Source of the DNA: Paraspadella gotoi
Lineage: Eukaryota > Chaetognatha
NCBI GenBank assembly: GCA_051294375.1
Contig: CM119265.1
Span: forward strand, 3,767,046-3,831,045
Reading direction: 5' to 3'
Length of the DNA: 64,000 nt
A model generated the notes under the pieces. That model did not search any database. It saw only the letters and a list, made by a program, of their open reading frames with translations, and had not been told where the DNA came from. Position numbers and translations under genes: made by a program. This document shows, in pieces, positions 41,660 through 53,831 of the stretch. Position 1 is the stretch's first letter; each line of letters begins with the position of its first letter.

Positions 41660-42300
41660 CCTAACTTAAGATAGCCAAAGCCGATGAAATTTAAATGCTA
41701 ATGTATACAGCATTAAAATAATCTATCATGACCATATATTACGGTATTAAAATATTTTTTGTCAAAAATGCTTTCTTCTGAGGGTACTAGCCTAATTAAA
41801 AATATTATATTACTATATAGAGCAAAAATTTTTTTTTTAAATCTTAAAAAATTTTGATTGATTCTGATAGAGCATAAAAAGTTAAACAAGATTTATAATT
41901 ACTGCTTTTAAAAATTCTTACGTTTTTTAAGTGAAAATATAAAAAAAATGATAAAATCATCGAAAGATGATGATGATGATGATGAATTTTTATGTTTTTT
42001 TATATTTTTGACACACTTATCGTAAAAATATTTAAAAAAGAATTATACTTTGTGTAGACAACTTTTTATGAGCTATTTGAATCTGGTCTTAAAATTTAAA
42101 AATTCTTAAAAAATTTTTGACCTTTCCTATCTATAAATAAATATTAAAAAAATAATTACTAGGGTCTAGAGCCATTTTAGAAACTTTTTGTCCATTGAAA
42201 GTATTCTTAAAAATGTCTAAATATTCGTTTGAGCATGTACTCACTCTAAATTTTTGACCCACCCCATTGAGTGCGGCTACCCCTACTTAAGATGAAATGG
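41660..42300. other. AT-rich intergenic DNA
   Basis: Nothing recognised apart from (GAT)n at 41969-41984. Confidence 0.5.
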
Positions 42301-42302
42301 GA

Positions 42303-42380
42303 AATTCATTTAATAAATAAGCTATCTTACGCCTTACTTTGTACAGGCTTTGGCTATGGCTACATGATACTACACTAATT
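42303..42380. repeat. Dispersed TTCATTTAATAAATAAGC element, copy 4
   Basis: ATTCATTTAATAAATAAGCT, then ATCTTACGCCTTACTTTGTA and CAGGCTTTGGCTATGG match the first half of the copy at 25203. Confidence 0.7.
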
Positions 42381-42436
42381 TTTATTAAATAAAAATACTT
42401 TTTTAAATGCACCCCTTGTTTGTTAGGCAGTCATTC

Positions 42437-42509
42437 CATATTTAGATTTAGTTTTAGTTTTAATTTTAGTTTTAATTTTAGTTTTAATTTTAGTTTTAAT
42501 TTTAGTTTT
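42437..42509. repeat. (TTTTAGTTTTAA)n tandem repeat
   Basis: About five 12 bp units, TTTTAGTTTTAA, with one variant at each end. Confidence 0.9.
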
Positions 42510-42734
42510 CAAACCGCAGTCCTTTAAAATCTCTAACAATCGAAGGATAATTATCACAACAGCCAATGTCAACCGTTGAAACAGCTTTCTCAATGTTTCC
42601 GATTACCCTCAACCCTGTATCGCCTCATATTTCACCGTCTCCCTCTGTATCGCCCACCTAAAAAGGGCGTCCCCCTGCCAGGCACGACCGAGGAGTAATA
42701 TGGGCGTGTGAGGAAGAAAAGACACTGTGTGCCT

Positions 42735-42738
<4 letters not shown>

Positions 42739-42817
<79 letters not shown>
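42739..42817. repeat. (GA)n array
   Basis: About 39 GA units between unique sequences that lack a recognised gene. Confidence 0.98.
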
Positions 42818-42819
<2 letters not shown>

Positions 42820-42987
42820 ATAGTTTCATGGGGCAATTAGCCTGTCTGGAGACAAAGGCGGGATTTTTGGGAGGAAGACAAGAAAATGTGACGGTTCTAT
42901 GAAAGATGTTGTTGTTGTTGTTGTTGTTATTGCTTAAGTAGAAGTTTGCATCTTACACACTGAAATCTAAATTTCATTTTTTGATGT

Positions 42988-43052
42988 AGTATTTTCAGTA
43001 TTTTCAGTATTTTCAGTATTTTCAGTATTTTCAGTATTATCAGTATTTTCAG
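42988..43052. repeat. (AGTATTTTC)7 nine-base tandem repeat
   Basis: Seven 9 bp units with one TATTATCAG variant. Each unit contains TTTTCAG, an acceptor-like hexamer on the plus strand. Confidence 0.95.
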
Positions 43053-43299
43053 CGTGGTTCTTTACTATCGTCGTTGTCGTCGACCATTTTAATGATTTAT
43101 CTTCTTTGACTAACTTTTTAAACTTTTTAACGCTAACTGAGCAGTTGTGTTTGTGATGGAGTCACGTTGATCTACAGACTTACTTACTTCCTATAAACTG
43201 ATTCACCCAACTACGCTCGGGCTAACAACGAGATAGAGAGAGAGNNNNNNNNNNNNNNNNNNNNNNNNNAAACGATGATCGAGAGCAGGAGAGAGAGAG

Positions 43300-44578
43300 A
43301 GAGAGAGAGAGAGAGACGAGACTACCGTGAGAGAGGAAGAGAGAGAGATGATGAGAGAGAGAGAGTAGATCGTTATCCGCTTAATATTCATACTTTCACC
43401 CACTTTTTCGGTCTCACTATTCAACGAATGAATGTCTTCAATTCCTTTTCGTTATCATCTCCGAAACAAAAGGACCTAGAGTCCTGAAATAGAAAGAAAA
43501 AAAAGAAAAGAAAGAAAGAAAGAAAGAAAGAAGAAAGAAAGAGAAAGGAAAGGAGAAAGAAAAGAAAAGAAAAGAAAGAAAATAAGGAAAGAGGAGAAAG
43601 AAAGAAAGAAAAGAAAGAAAGAAAGAAAATAAGAAAGAAAGAGGAAAGAAAAAAAAACAAAAGGATGAGATTATTTTGTTTAAAGAAAGACAGAAGAAAG
43701 ATATGGAAAGGATAAGAAAGAAAGAAAGAAAGAAAGAAGAAAGAAAGAAAAGAAAGGAAAAAAGAAAGAAGACAGAAAGAAAGAAAGAAAGAAGAAAGAA
43801 AGAATAAGATAGAAAGAAAACAAAAGGAGAGAAATATAGAAAAAGAAAGAAAGATACGTAAGAGAAAAAAAGAAAGAAGGCGAAAAAAGTTAAGAAAGAA
43901 ACAGAGAGTAAAGACTCAGAGAAAGGAAAAAAAAAACCAAAATGTTTTTATTTCTCTTTCTTTTTTTCTTTTTTCTCCCTTTTGTCGCTCGACCGAATGG
44001 GTGGCGTTTTTTTTTTGTTATTCTAATGCGAAGATGAAATGATGAATTACTTATCCATTGTTGTCGTCGTCGTCGTCGTCGTCGTCGTTCATTTTCACCT
44101 CCGTGGGTGTCGGGTGGGTTGGCGAGCAGGAGACGAGGGTCTCGGGGTGTGGAAAAGAGTCTTTTGGGTTTCAGGGTTGCGATAGAGGATTTTCTAATGT
44201 GCGTTGTGCGGTGTGGGATGGGTGCAGGGGTCCCGAAGTTAGGGTTCGAGACTTGCCTTTACAAAATATTATAGTCAAAAGTAAAATATTTATAAAGTTG
44301 TTTGTTTCTTATTTAACTCCATCAAAATCTAACAACATCATTTATTAAACTCCATCACATTATTATTCGTTAATCACAGATCGACTCTTGTTCACTAGTT
44401 CCAGTAAAAGTGTTGAGAGAGGGTGATTCCATTGGTAGTGACAGGTCAGAGGCTGGCGCCGGCCGCTGGTGGAGGCGCCATCACGCCGCCTCTGACGCCG
44501 GCAGCCTGAGCGCCCAAAAACGCCCATGTTGGTCTTTTTTAGGCCTTGGTGTATCCACAGGGGACGGAGGATCTCTCT

Positions 44579-44585
<7 letters not shown>
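43300..44585. repeat. ~1.2 kb direct tandem duplication, left copy
   Basis: GA array, TAGATCGTTATCCGCTTAAT, a GAAA-rich tract, CCGAATGGGTGGCG, a GTC run, GGCGCCGGCCGCTGGTGGAG and GGGGACGGAGGA occur here and again in the same order at 44586-45770. Confidence 0.85.
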
Positions 44586-44618
<33 letters not shown>

Positions 44619-44989
44619 TCGTTATCCGCTTAATATTCATACTTTCACCCACTTTTATGGTCTCACTTTCACGAATGAATGTCTTCAATTTTCCTTTCGT
44701 TATCATCTCCGAAACAAAAGAGACCTAGAGTCCTGAATAGAAAGAAAAAAAAGAAAGAAAGAAAGAAAGAANNNNNNNNNNNNNNNNNNNNNNNNNNNNN
44801 NNNNNNNNNNNNNNNNNNNNNNNNNNNNNNNNNNNNNNNNNNNNNNNNNNNNNNNNNNNNNNNNNNNNNNNNNNNNNNNNNNNNNNNNNNNNNNNNNNNN
44901 NNNNNNNNNNNNNNNNNNNNNNNNNNNNNNNNNNNNNNNNNNNNNNNNNNNNNNNNNNNNNNNNNNNNNNNNNNNNNNNNNNNNNAGAC

Positions 44990-45020
<31 letters not shown>

Positions 45021-45770
45021 AATAAGATAGAAAGAAAAACAAAAGGAGAGAAATATAGAATAAAGAAAGAAAGATACGTAAGAGAAAAAAAGAAAGAAGG
45101 AAAAAAGTTAGAAAGAAACAGAGAGTAAAGACTCAGAGAAAGGAAAAAAAAAACCAAAATGTTTTTATTTCTCTTTCTTTTTCTTTTTTCTCCCTTTTGT
45201 CCGCTCGACCGAATGGGTGGCGGTTTTTTTGTTATTCTAATGCGAAGATGAAATGACTGATTACTTATCCTATTGTTGTCGTCGTCGTCGTCGTCGTCGT
45301 CGTCGTTCATTTTCACCTCCGTGGGTGTCGGGTGGGTTGGGAGAGGAGACGAGGGTCTCGGGGTGTGGAAAAGAGTCTTTGGGTTTCAGGGTGCGATAGA
45401 GGATTTCTAATGTGCGTTGGGTGTGGGATGGGTGCAGGGGTCCCGAGTTAGGGTTTCGAGACTTGCCTACAAAATATTATCTCAAAAGAATATTGATAAA
45501 GTTGTTTGTTTCTTATTTAACTCCATCAAAATCTAACAACATCATTTATTAAACTCCATCACTTATTATCGTTAATCACAGATCGACTTCTTGTTCACAG
45601 TTCCAGTAAAAGTGTTGGGAGGGTGATTCCATTGGTAGTGACAGGTCAGAGGTGGCGCCGGCCGCTGGTGGAGGCGCCATCCACGCCGCCTCTGACGCCG
45701 GCAGCTGAGGCGCCAAAAACGCCCATGTGGTCTTTTTAGGCTTGGGTGAATCCCACAGGGGACGGAGGAA
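44586..45770. repeat. ~1.2 kb direct tandem duplication, right copy
   Basis: Right copy with a 214-N gap inside its GAAA tract. One-base indels separate it from the left copy. No gene is seen in either copy; a plus-strand frame around 44058-44348 is open in the left copy only. Confidence 0.85.
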
Positions 45771-46130
45771 GATGACAGGCGATTAGGAATTTATTATTCC
45801 GATTTTTAATTTTTTCATATATTAATTACTAAAACCTGTTTAGACAGGTTTTTATTATATGTTAAAATATTGAAATGGTTTTAAACTGGAAAATCATGAA
45901 GTGTAAAACTAAAGAAACGGAATTGTTGATACAGTGAAGAGCGATTATTTCGAGACTCGATTCTGACTTCGTCTGCGGACGGATCCTTTTAGACGACGAC
46001 GACAATGGGGATGACGACGACGACGACGACGACGAGGACGACGACGACGTCATTACATCGTCGACGCCAATTTTATGGGTGGAGAACGAAGGAGATATCT
46101 GATGGAAGACGCAGCGCAGAGTTATGGGTA

Positions 46131-46252
<122 letters not shown>

Positions 46253-46259
46253 GTTATTT

Positions 46260-47150
46260 TTCGATCTTATCCAAACACCTGTTCTTATTTGTATATTGCA
46301 GAACGAATAGATTTTGTTTTTTTCTTTAAAAAAAGTTTAAAAAGTTACAATAAAAGTCGAAAAGCGTCAAGAGTCCAAAAGGAAAATCCCGTCTACCAAC
46401 TTTTATTGACATAAGATTTGGCTTTAGACTTTGTTGTCTGTTAATTTAATGACAATTGGAAGATGTTAAAGAATATTTACGTTAAAAGAAAAAAATCCAT
46501 CCTTTCGTTTAATGTTTTCAAACGTTGGTTTTGAATTTCTTATTGATTTTTGCTTTTACAGTCTTTCATGAAGTAGTTTTTAACATCTTAGTAGTGTTAT
46601 ATGTTTTGATGATAGTGGTGTTTGTTATATTTTTCTGATCAGTGTAGTTTTTATTTGTTTACTGTGTTCTAGTCTTTTTATGCAGCTATTGATACCGTTA
46701 CTTTTACTGTTTTTTAATTATGTTAATATCGTTTTTGTTATTTATAAAAAAAAATCCTCCATTAACCTTTCCTCTCACAATCATTTATGTTAAAGTCATA
46801 CTTGTTTTTTAGATCATTTGTCATTTGAGTTGAAATTACGTCCTACGCATCATTTTACGTTCTTTTAATCCCTATTATATCTTTTTCAATGGTGTATGTT
46901 TTTTATTATTTTTTTGAGTCTCAGTCATAGTCATTGATTCAGTTTCTGTGCTGTATGGGTTTGATTACTCTTAATAAAAACATAAAAATTACCCTTTTAC
47001 TTTAATTAAGCAAGGTAGAAAATAAAATCACCCATCAAATTTCTAAAGAAATTCCAATGCTCTCTCATGTATTCGTTACAATGAGCCAATTCGTTTTCAT
47101 CCGCTTTTGTGATTTCAATAGTGAATCGATTCATCTCATTCATTTATCCT
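46260..47150. other. AT-rich intergenic DNA
   Basis: No gene, exon pair or structured repeat recognised. Confidence 0.5.
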
Positions 47151-48234
47151 TTTAAATCTCGACCCCCCGCCCCCCCCCTTTTCCTGACCCCCTCCGCTTT
47201 TTCCTGACTTCGTCCTTTCGTATTTCGTCCGAAGAGAAAATGAGAAACCCACACGGTCGACAGACGACGACGACAACAACAACAACAACCGAAACAAAAA
47301 AACTCTCGTCAATAGTGACTTTTTTACGGGAGAAATTCACGGTTCGTTCGATTCACAAACGTTCGCTCTTTTTTTTACTCCCGTCGTTTCACATGGATTC
47401 ACGTCGCTTTCACTTTTTGGATCGACTCCCCGTCGTGATGCGTCGGTTCTCTGTGAAAAATCGAACGAAGGAAACAATTGTTTCTTTTATTGTCGCTTTT
47501 TGTTTCGTGTGTTTTTTTTTTAAAGGGGGAGAGGAAAGAGATTGGCGGAGTGTCGTTTCGCTGCGGGTGATTCCTTCAAACCGCCAGCGTCGTCCTTTCG
47601 AGTCGGAAGTCATTTCAAGGTCATTTCCAAATCGTTTCAAGGTCATTGCGATAGCAAATTGTTTCTCATTCACCGACTGATCGCCGGCAGTCACGTCTCA
47701 GAGTCAATTTTCAATTGGCAGGCTTAAATGAAAGTTAATTTGGAGGACACATTTTTTGGGAATTAAAATTATAGACCTACGACATTCCAGGTTTTCGGTA
47801 GTATAGGTATTATGCATCATGTATTTATTATTTATTTATTATAATCATAATAATTATCATAATTTGAATTTTCGTCTGGCAAATTGAAATATCTCACGCG
47901 TTAAAGATTCACATGAGATTCCTCGATTAGATTCACGAACTCTCGATGGCATCACGTAGAGACGGCAAATCATCCGCCACGCCAGTTTTTGCCATCATTG
48001 AGGTCAACGACGGTCGATCAATGCCATTAAAGTCGTCGATGCCTTCGAAGAGACGTCGTCTTGGATGGTACTGGTGTCGGGCGACGTCGATACCATCGTA
48101 GACTATGGTGCCATCACAGGCGTTATCTTCGGTGGGAAAAGTAGAAAATTCGCGTTTCTTTCTCTCTCTCTCATACCGTCTCTCTCTCTCTCTCTCCTCA
48201 TCGTCTCTGCTCTCCTAAACTCTCCATCTCTATC

Positions 48235-48272
<38 letters not shown>

Positions 48273-49700
48273 GAAATCTTTGCCTCCTTTTGACGAAAAA
48301 CTTTTTTTTTTTTGGAAAGCGATATTTGTTCTTTCCTTTTGGATGCAGCCGAGAAACGAAATCATTAGCGGCGTCGAAAAAAAAGACGCCTCCTCTTAAC
48401 CGCCTCCGTTTCTAAGCGACGCTTCGCTTTTCGGGTGAAAGCGAAAAAAAGCGCCGGGAAATAGTAGGGCCGAGTAATAGGGCCGAGTAATAGGGCCGAG
48501 TAATAGGGCCGGGCCGCTTGGTCGGGGAAAATTGAACGGCGGAAAAAACGCCAAAACATGGAGGTTCGAGGAGAAGAGAGAGAGAGAGGAGAGAGAGAAG
48601 AGAGACAAGAGAGACGACGAGAGAGAGAGAGGAGAGAGAGGAGATCGGCAGAGACGAGAGAGAGAGAGTACACTGTGATAGAGCACATATACAAGTGAAC
48701 ATCTTGATAATCGCGCCTATGTCCAAGTCACGTGACCTCAAAGAACCGTACTCAATGACCCCCAAAAAACATCACGTGACCCGAGCAGACCTCGAGTCGA
48801 CCCTCAGACGGAATTTCGTCTCCCGGAAATAAAAAGATTTCGTAATCCCATTTTGAGAGATTGACGGTATTTTTGAAGAGTCTGATCTCCGTTGCGGATC
48901 CGACTGGATTTGTCAGCGTTCACTGTACAACTCGTAATCCGTGACGGACGTAAAAAAATCGAATAAAAAGTTGACGGTAGTTCTCGATTTATCGCTGTAT
49001 CCCGATCCCATCTCTGCGATCGGTTTTGTAAAGTTTCAGGATCCGAGGTTCGTAACACGGATTTCTTTCACGGATTTAAGGGAATCTCTGTCGATACAGA
49101 TCGGATTTAACGTAATTCTGGCGATAAAGATCGGATTTAGTGAAGTCCGACTATGTTTCACCGCACTCGGCGAACGAGAGGAGCTAATGACGAGAAAATA
49201 ACTATTAAATAAAAATAACTATTAATACGACAAAAACCATAACAGACGTCCTGTATTCGATACATTCATATTGTTATCAAGAATATGATTGCAGCATCAA
49301 TGCTGCTTTATTGCAGCATCATTGCAAAAGGAGGGTAGTATCGCCACCATCATTGCAGCATCAATGCGGCCCCAATAATTCATCAGTTCAGCATCATAAC
49401 AGCATCATCTCCGCGTCGTTTCGGTATCAACGCTGCATCATCCATCTTCTTAGAAATTGTGTTCATTTTCATACTCGAAAAACAATTTGGTTTTTCGCTT
49501 ACCACGATTTTATATGATCCGAAGTGATTTTGATGTTGTGGCGTTAATGCCATGTAATGCGACCCTCGATACTTCGTCGTCGTCGTCGTCGTCGTCGTCG
49601 ATGTTAATGTTTGTAATTGCCCCTTGGAATCTCCTTAGCAACCGGGCGGCGTCGGCTTTTCCTTAGCAACGCCCGTGAGGTCGCCGACCCTAAAATCATT
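47151..49700. other. CpG-containing intergenic DNA, no secure gene
   Basis: Open frames at 47240-47680 (plus) and 48065-48415 (plus) are partly microsatellite-derived and lack decisive splice signals. AGTAATAGGGCCG repeats three times at 48465-48510. Two TCACGTGA boxes lie at 48728-48735 and 48772-48779. At 49285-49440 the word TGCAGCATCA recurs about eight times, sometimes as TTCAGCATCA. Confidence 0.35.
49285..49443. repeat. Short GCAGCATCA-type repeats
   Basis: GCAGCATCAATGCTGC, TTGCAGCATCATTGC, CATTGCAGCATCAATGC, TTCAGCATCATAAC, AGCATCATCTCC and CGCTGCATCATCC recur irregularly over 160 bp. The first is also a palindrome-like GCAGCATCAATGCTGC. Confidence 0.7.
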
Positions 49701-49794
49701 TCCCGGTTTGTGCCGTTGGGGGGCGAAAGGAAGACCCGAGATCCCAGAAGACAAGAGGAAAAGAAAAAGCTTGATCTTGTGTAGAAGGGTTTCC

Positions 49795-49940
49795 GTTTTA
49801 ACGGAGGGATAGCTTGCTTGCTTTATCCGGTGTCGAGTGGGTTGATTTTAACGGAAGGAAAGCTTGCTTGCTTGATCCCGGGTCGAGTTGATCATTTCGA
49901 GTTAGAAGAGAAAGCTTGCTTGCTTGATCCTCGTCGGGGG
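49795..49940. repeat. ~50 bp tandem repeat with AGCTTGCTTGCTT
   Basis: Three imperfect units of TTTTAACGGAGGGATAGCTT and GCTTGCTTTATCCGGTGTCG type, at about 49795, 49848 and 49905. Confidence 0.8.
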
Positions 49941-51042
49941 TTCATTATTAGGAGCAAATGCTTGATGAGGCTTCGTGTTGATCAACTTTATCTGGTTTGA
50001 CTTTCAATTCCCTCATCTTATTCTCTTATTCCACTTATTTTTTTCTTTTCTCTTTCCTCTTTCCGCTTATCCTTACTTACTCGGGTTATTCCTTTTATCA
50101 ATTTGGCCTTATTATCTTTATATTAATTACATTTAGTATTTCGCCATACTCGTCCTTTTTTATTTGTTCTCCTCTCCTTGTTCCCTCATTCTTTTTCATA
50201 TCTTCGTTGACTTCCTCGTCTCCTCTGTTTCTCATTCTCTCTCTCTCGTTCCTCTCTCTCTCGAATCTTCTCGTCTCTCTCGGTCTCTCTCTCTGGCTCT
50301 CCATCCTGCTCTCTCTCTCTCTCTCTCGTCTCTCTTCTCTCTCTCTCTCTGCCTTTTCGATTCCGCCTGACTCTCTTTAGTTCACAAATTTTTACACTGT
50401 ACCAAGACGACGACGACGACGACGATGTGAAAAGTGGCAACCAATATTTTGATGCCAAATTAAAACTTTTCGACATTAGCAACAACTCCTGGTAGTATTT
50501 TCTCTTCTCCGAAGAGTCTTTGGAATTTCCGACCGAAATGATTTTAACGCAACATTGAAGATGATCTACTATTGAAGGGTCGTCGTCGTCGTCGTCGTCG
50601 TCGTCGTNNNNNNNNNNGTCGTCGTCGTCGTCGTCGTCGTCGTCTTAGTTTCGGTCGAGAAGAATCGAGGATCGAGGCTAATGATATCGAAAATGTAGGT
50701 TTTATCGGATATTACGTCAAGAATCAGATATGAACTATTAATAATAGTATTATTTTGTATTGTTTCATTCAATTCTTTGCGTTTGTTTTAATGACAAAAT
50801 AATATTTTTTTATTATTTACAACAGCGACATAATGTTTTTACATGAAACCAGACATGTTTCGACTATTTCCTCTATAAACTATTATTTTAAATATTCGTA
50901 AAAAAATAAAGAAACAGTGTAACAGTGTATAAAGTTAGGATAAGTTCCGTCAAATATCAGTAAATTTCGTATAATAAAATCGATAACCTCTTTAACCAAA
51001 TGCGATAATGATGAGTTTTGATCCGAGAAACGTTTGAGAAAT

Positions 51043-51080
<38 letters not shown>

Positions 51081-51185
51081 GATGATGATGATTGGCAAGG
51101 GGGATGGACGACATCTGCATTCAAGGTTGCAACAGCCTGAGATTCCGTCGCAAAATGATGCATTTTTTTTAATATCTGGCTCTCC

Positions 51186-51191
<6 letters not shown>

Positions 51192-51270
<79 letters not shown>
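51192..51270. repeat. (CT)n array
   Basis: Perfect CT array adjoining a 235-N gap. (GAC)n at 51044-51079 lies upstream. Confidence 0.95.
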
Positions 51271-51273
<3 letters not shown>

Positions 51274-51913
51274 TCAAAACGCNNNNNNNNNNNNNNNNNN
51301 NNNNNNNNNNNNNNNNNNNNNNNNNNNNNNNNNNNNNNNNNNNNNNNNNNNNNNNNNNNNNNNNNNNNNNNNNNNNNNNNNNNNNNNNNNNNNNNNNNNN
51401 NNNNNNNNNNNNNNNNNNNNNNNNNNNNNNNNNNNNNNNNNNNNNNNNNNNNNNNNNNNNNNNNNNNNNNNNNNNNNNNNNNNNNNNNNNNNNNNNNNNN
51501 NNNNNNNNNNNNNNNNNCATTTAGCTTCTCTTTGACTCTATTCCTACAATGAGCCACTATTTGCCATTTACAATCATTCATTTACGAGGTACAGTTCGAC
51601 CCCTGATCCTTCACACAATCTCAACGTGTTCACTTACATACTAAGTTGAATTTGTTTTATCTTGATCATTTTGTTACAGGTCTCGGGTTATCACAAATGT
51701 TTCCATCACAATAACAGACAGAGAAGTATCACAAACTCCCTTCTTACCCTCAGACTCCTCAATTTCCAATCACAACTCTTCACTATCACAGACCTAGAAT
51801 TATCACAAATTCTCTCTCTCACTCTCTCTTTCCCTCGATTCTGCCGATGACAGGAAGTGATATTTTTATCTCCGCCATTTTTCACGCGTTTTGAATTTGG
51901 TCTCGTCTCGTTG

Positions 51914-51914
51914 G

Positions 51915-51959
<45 letters not shown>

Positions 51960-51960
51960 T
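51914..51960. repeat. (GCC)n run in a possible coding stretch
   Basis: GCC-rich run read in one frame as poly-Ala followed by SAADTPASVVPAEVYDARIK and a short acidic end before a stop at about 52045. A second frame is poly-Arg, so frame choice is unsupported. A strong acceptor, TCTGCCGATGACAG, lies at 51853. Confidence 0.5.
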
Positions 51961-52088
51961 CAGCCGCCGACACCCCCGCTTCCGTTGTTCCCGCGGAAGT
52001 TTATGATGCTCGCATAAAAAAAGAGGAAGAATTACGATTTCTATGAGAAGGAAATAAAAACGATTTGGAAAAACAGAGTTTTAACCAT

Positions 52089-52102
52089 TTGCGCATGCGC
52101 GA
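52089..52102. promoter_or_regulatory. NRF-1-type palindrome
   Basis: TTGCGCATGCGCGA contains the palindrome GCGCATGCGC, the consensus of NRF-1/Ewg proteins, which act at CpG-rich promoters. The sequence after the 182-N gap (52380-52640) is rich in CpG and GCGCC, consistent with a promoter or 5' exon region, but no transcript is identified. Confidence 0.45.
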
Positions 52103-52344
52103 GTGGTTTAGATTTCTGACGTAGAAATAAAAATGAACAAATGAATTTGTTTAAACAGATAANNNNNNNNNNNNNNNNNNNNNNNNNNNNNNNNNNNNNN
52201 NNNNNNNNNNNNNNNNNNNNNNNNNNNNNNNNNNNNNNNNNNNNNNNNNNNNNNNNNNNNNNNNNNNNNNNNNNNNNNNNNNNNNNNNNNNNNNNNNNNN
52301 NNNNNNNNNNNNNNNNNNNNNNNNNNNNNNNNNNNNNNNNNNNN

Positions 52345-52383
<39 letters not shown>

Positions 52384-52659
52384 CCCGTATATATACGCGA
52401 CCCCCGGACGTAGCATCGGCGCCCAAAACGACGCCGCCCCAAACGAATATTCGGGCGTCGAACCGAATCGACGCCGCCCACGTCATCAGGCGGCATCTTC
52501 CGGCGTCGAGATGGAGTGGGCGGCGCCGCGAGTCGAGAGGCGCGCGCTTTTTTAAAACGAAACCGAAGTAACGCCGCCGTCGCCGGGGCAGAGAAAGCGG
52601 CGTTGGTTCGAGATGGAAGGGCGCCGCGGGTCGGCGCTTTTGGTGGGGAAAAATTTCTT

Positions 52660-53035
52660 ACTCCTCTTGGCTTTTGTTCTTTTTTTCTTTTCTTTTCTTT
52701 TCTTTTCTTTTTTTTCTTTTCTTTTATTGTCTTTTCTTTTCTTTTTTTTCTTTCTTCTTTTCTTTTCTTTTCTTTTATTTTCCTTTCTTTTTTTTTCTTC
52801 TTTTTTCTTCTCTTCTCTTTTTTCTTTTTTATTTTCTTTTTTTTATCCTCTTTTCTTTTCTTTTCTTTTAATTTCTATTTTTTTATTTCTTTCATTTTTT
52901 CTTTTCCTGTTTTTATTTATTTTCTTCGTTTTTTTCTACTTTTTTCCTTTATTTTCTTCTCTCTTTCCTTCCCTCCTTTTTCTTTCTTTCTTTTTTCCTT
53001 CCTTTCTTCCCTCCTTCCTTCCTTTCCTTCCACTG
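52660..53035. repeat. Imperfect TTTTC polypyrimidine tract
   Basis: TTCTTTTCTTTTC-type sequence with few purines. It ends in CTTCCTTCCTTTCCTTCC and leads into the candidate exon at 53068. Confidence 0.9.
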
Positions 53036-53067
53036 TGCTTACCATAAACGGATTCCGACAACCCCAG

Positions 53068-53135
53068 ACCGAGGCAGACCTCTTCCGGGCGCTGGAGAGA
53101 AAAGAACCTTTTGCAATCATCGAGGCAGAACCAGA

Positions 53136-53179
<44 letters not shown>

Positions 53180-53195
53180 CAGAAAAGAATGCGAG
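53068..53195 (+). CDS. Candidate exon with an Arg run encoded by a CGA repeat
   Basis: The acceptor ACAACCCCAG follows a long polypyrimidine tract. The 128 nt read TEADLFRALERKEPFAIIEA, EPE, about fifteen arginines from (CGA)n, and PEKNA, ending at donor GCGAG|GTAATG in phase 2. The frame is also open upstream to about 53040 (TINGFRQPQ). The next phase-matching acceptor is TTTCGCAACAG at 53511, followed by KMASSSFGSF. The non-repeat part is clearly mixed in composition. No family is recognised. Confidence 0.35.
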
Positions 53196-53267
53196 GTAAT
53201 GAAGGGAGAAAGGAAAAAGGAAATAAGGAGACAAGGTAGGTTTATTGTTCTTTAACTTTACAGTTCA

Positions 53268-53409
<142 letters not shown>

Positions 53410-53639
53410 CGGCGGTTGTCTTTTGTTTTTTTCTCGAAACCTTTCCCTTCATATCTTCTTTTGTTTTTCCTCAGTTTCTCAATTAGTTTTCCCTTTTGTT
53501 TCGCAACAGAAAGATGGCGTCTTCGTCGTTCGGCTCTTTTTTTCTTTCTTCCTTTTTTAAAAATTTTATTTAAGTTTTCTATTTTTTGTCGAAGATATAT
53601 TTGTTTTATGTTGTTCTTTTGTCTGCGTCATTATATTTT

Positions 53640-53831
53640 CTTAATGAGTGTCCCAATGTCATATTTTGATTGGTTAGGGTCATCGTCGTCTTCGTTGTTG
53701 TTTTCTTCATCGTCATCGTCGCCATCGTCGCTATCTCCGTCGTCATCCTCTTCTTCGTCTTCATCGTCCACCGAGCGCCATCTCTGACGGCGTGGTCGTC
53801 TTCCAGGATCGACGTTTTCGCCACGGGTCAT
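53640..53831 (-). CDS. Hypothetical acidic ORF end
   Basis: A minus-strand frame reads EDDDGDSDDGDDDDEENNNE, then DDDDPNQSKYDIGTLIKKI and a stop. It comes from an interrupted GTC/GAC-type repeat, but the last 14 residues are not repetitive. It could be the acidic C-terminus of a nuclear protein or repeat translation. Confidence 0.2.
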
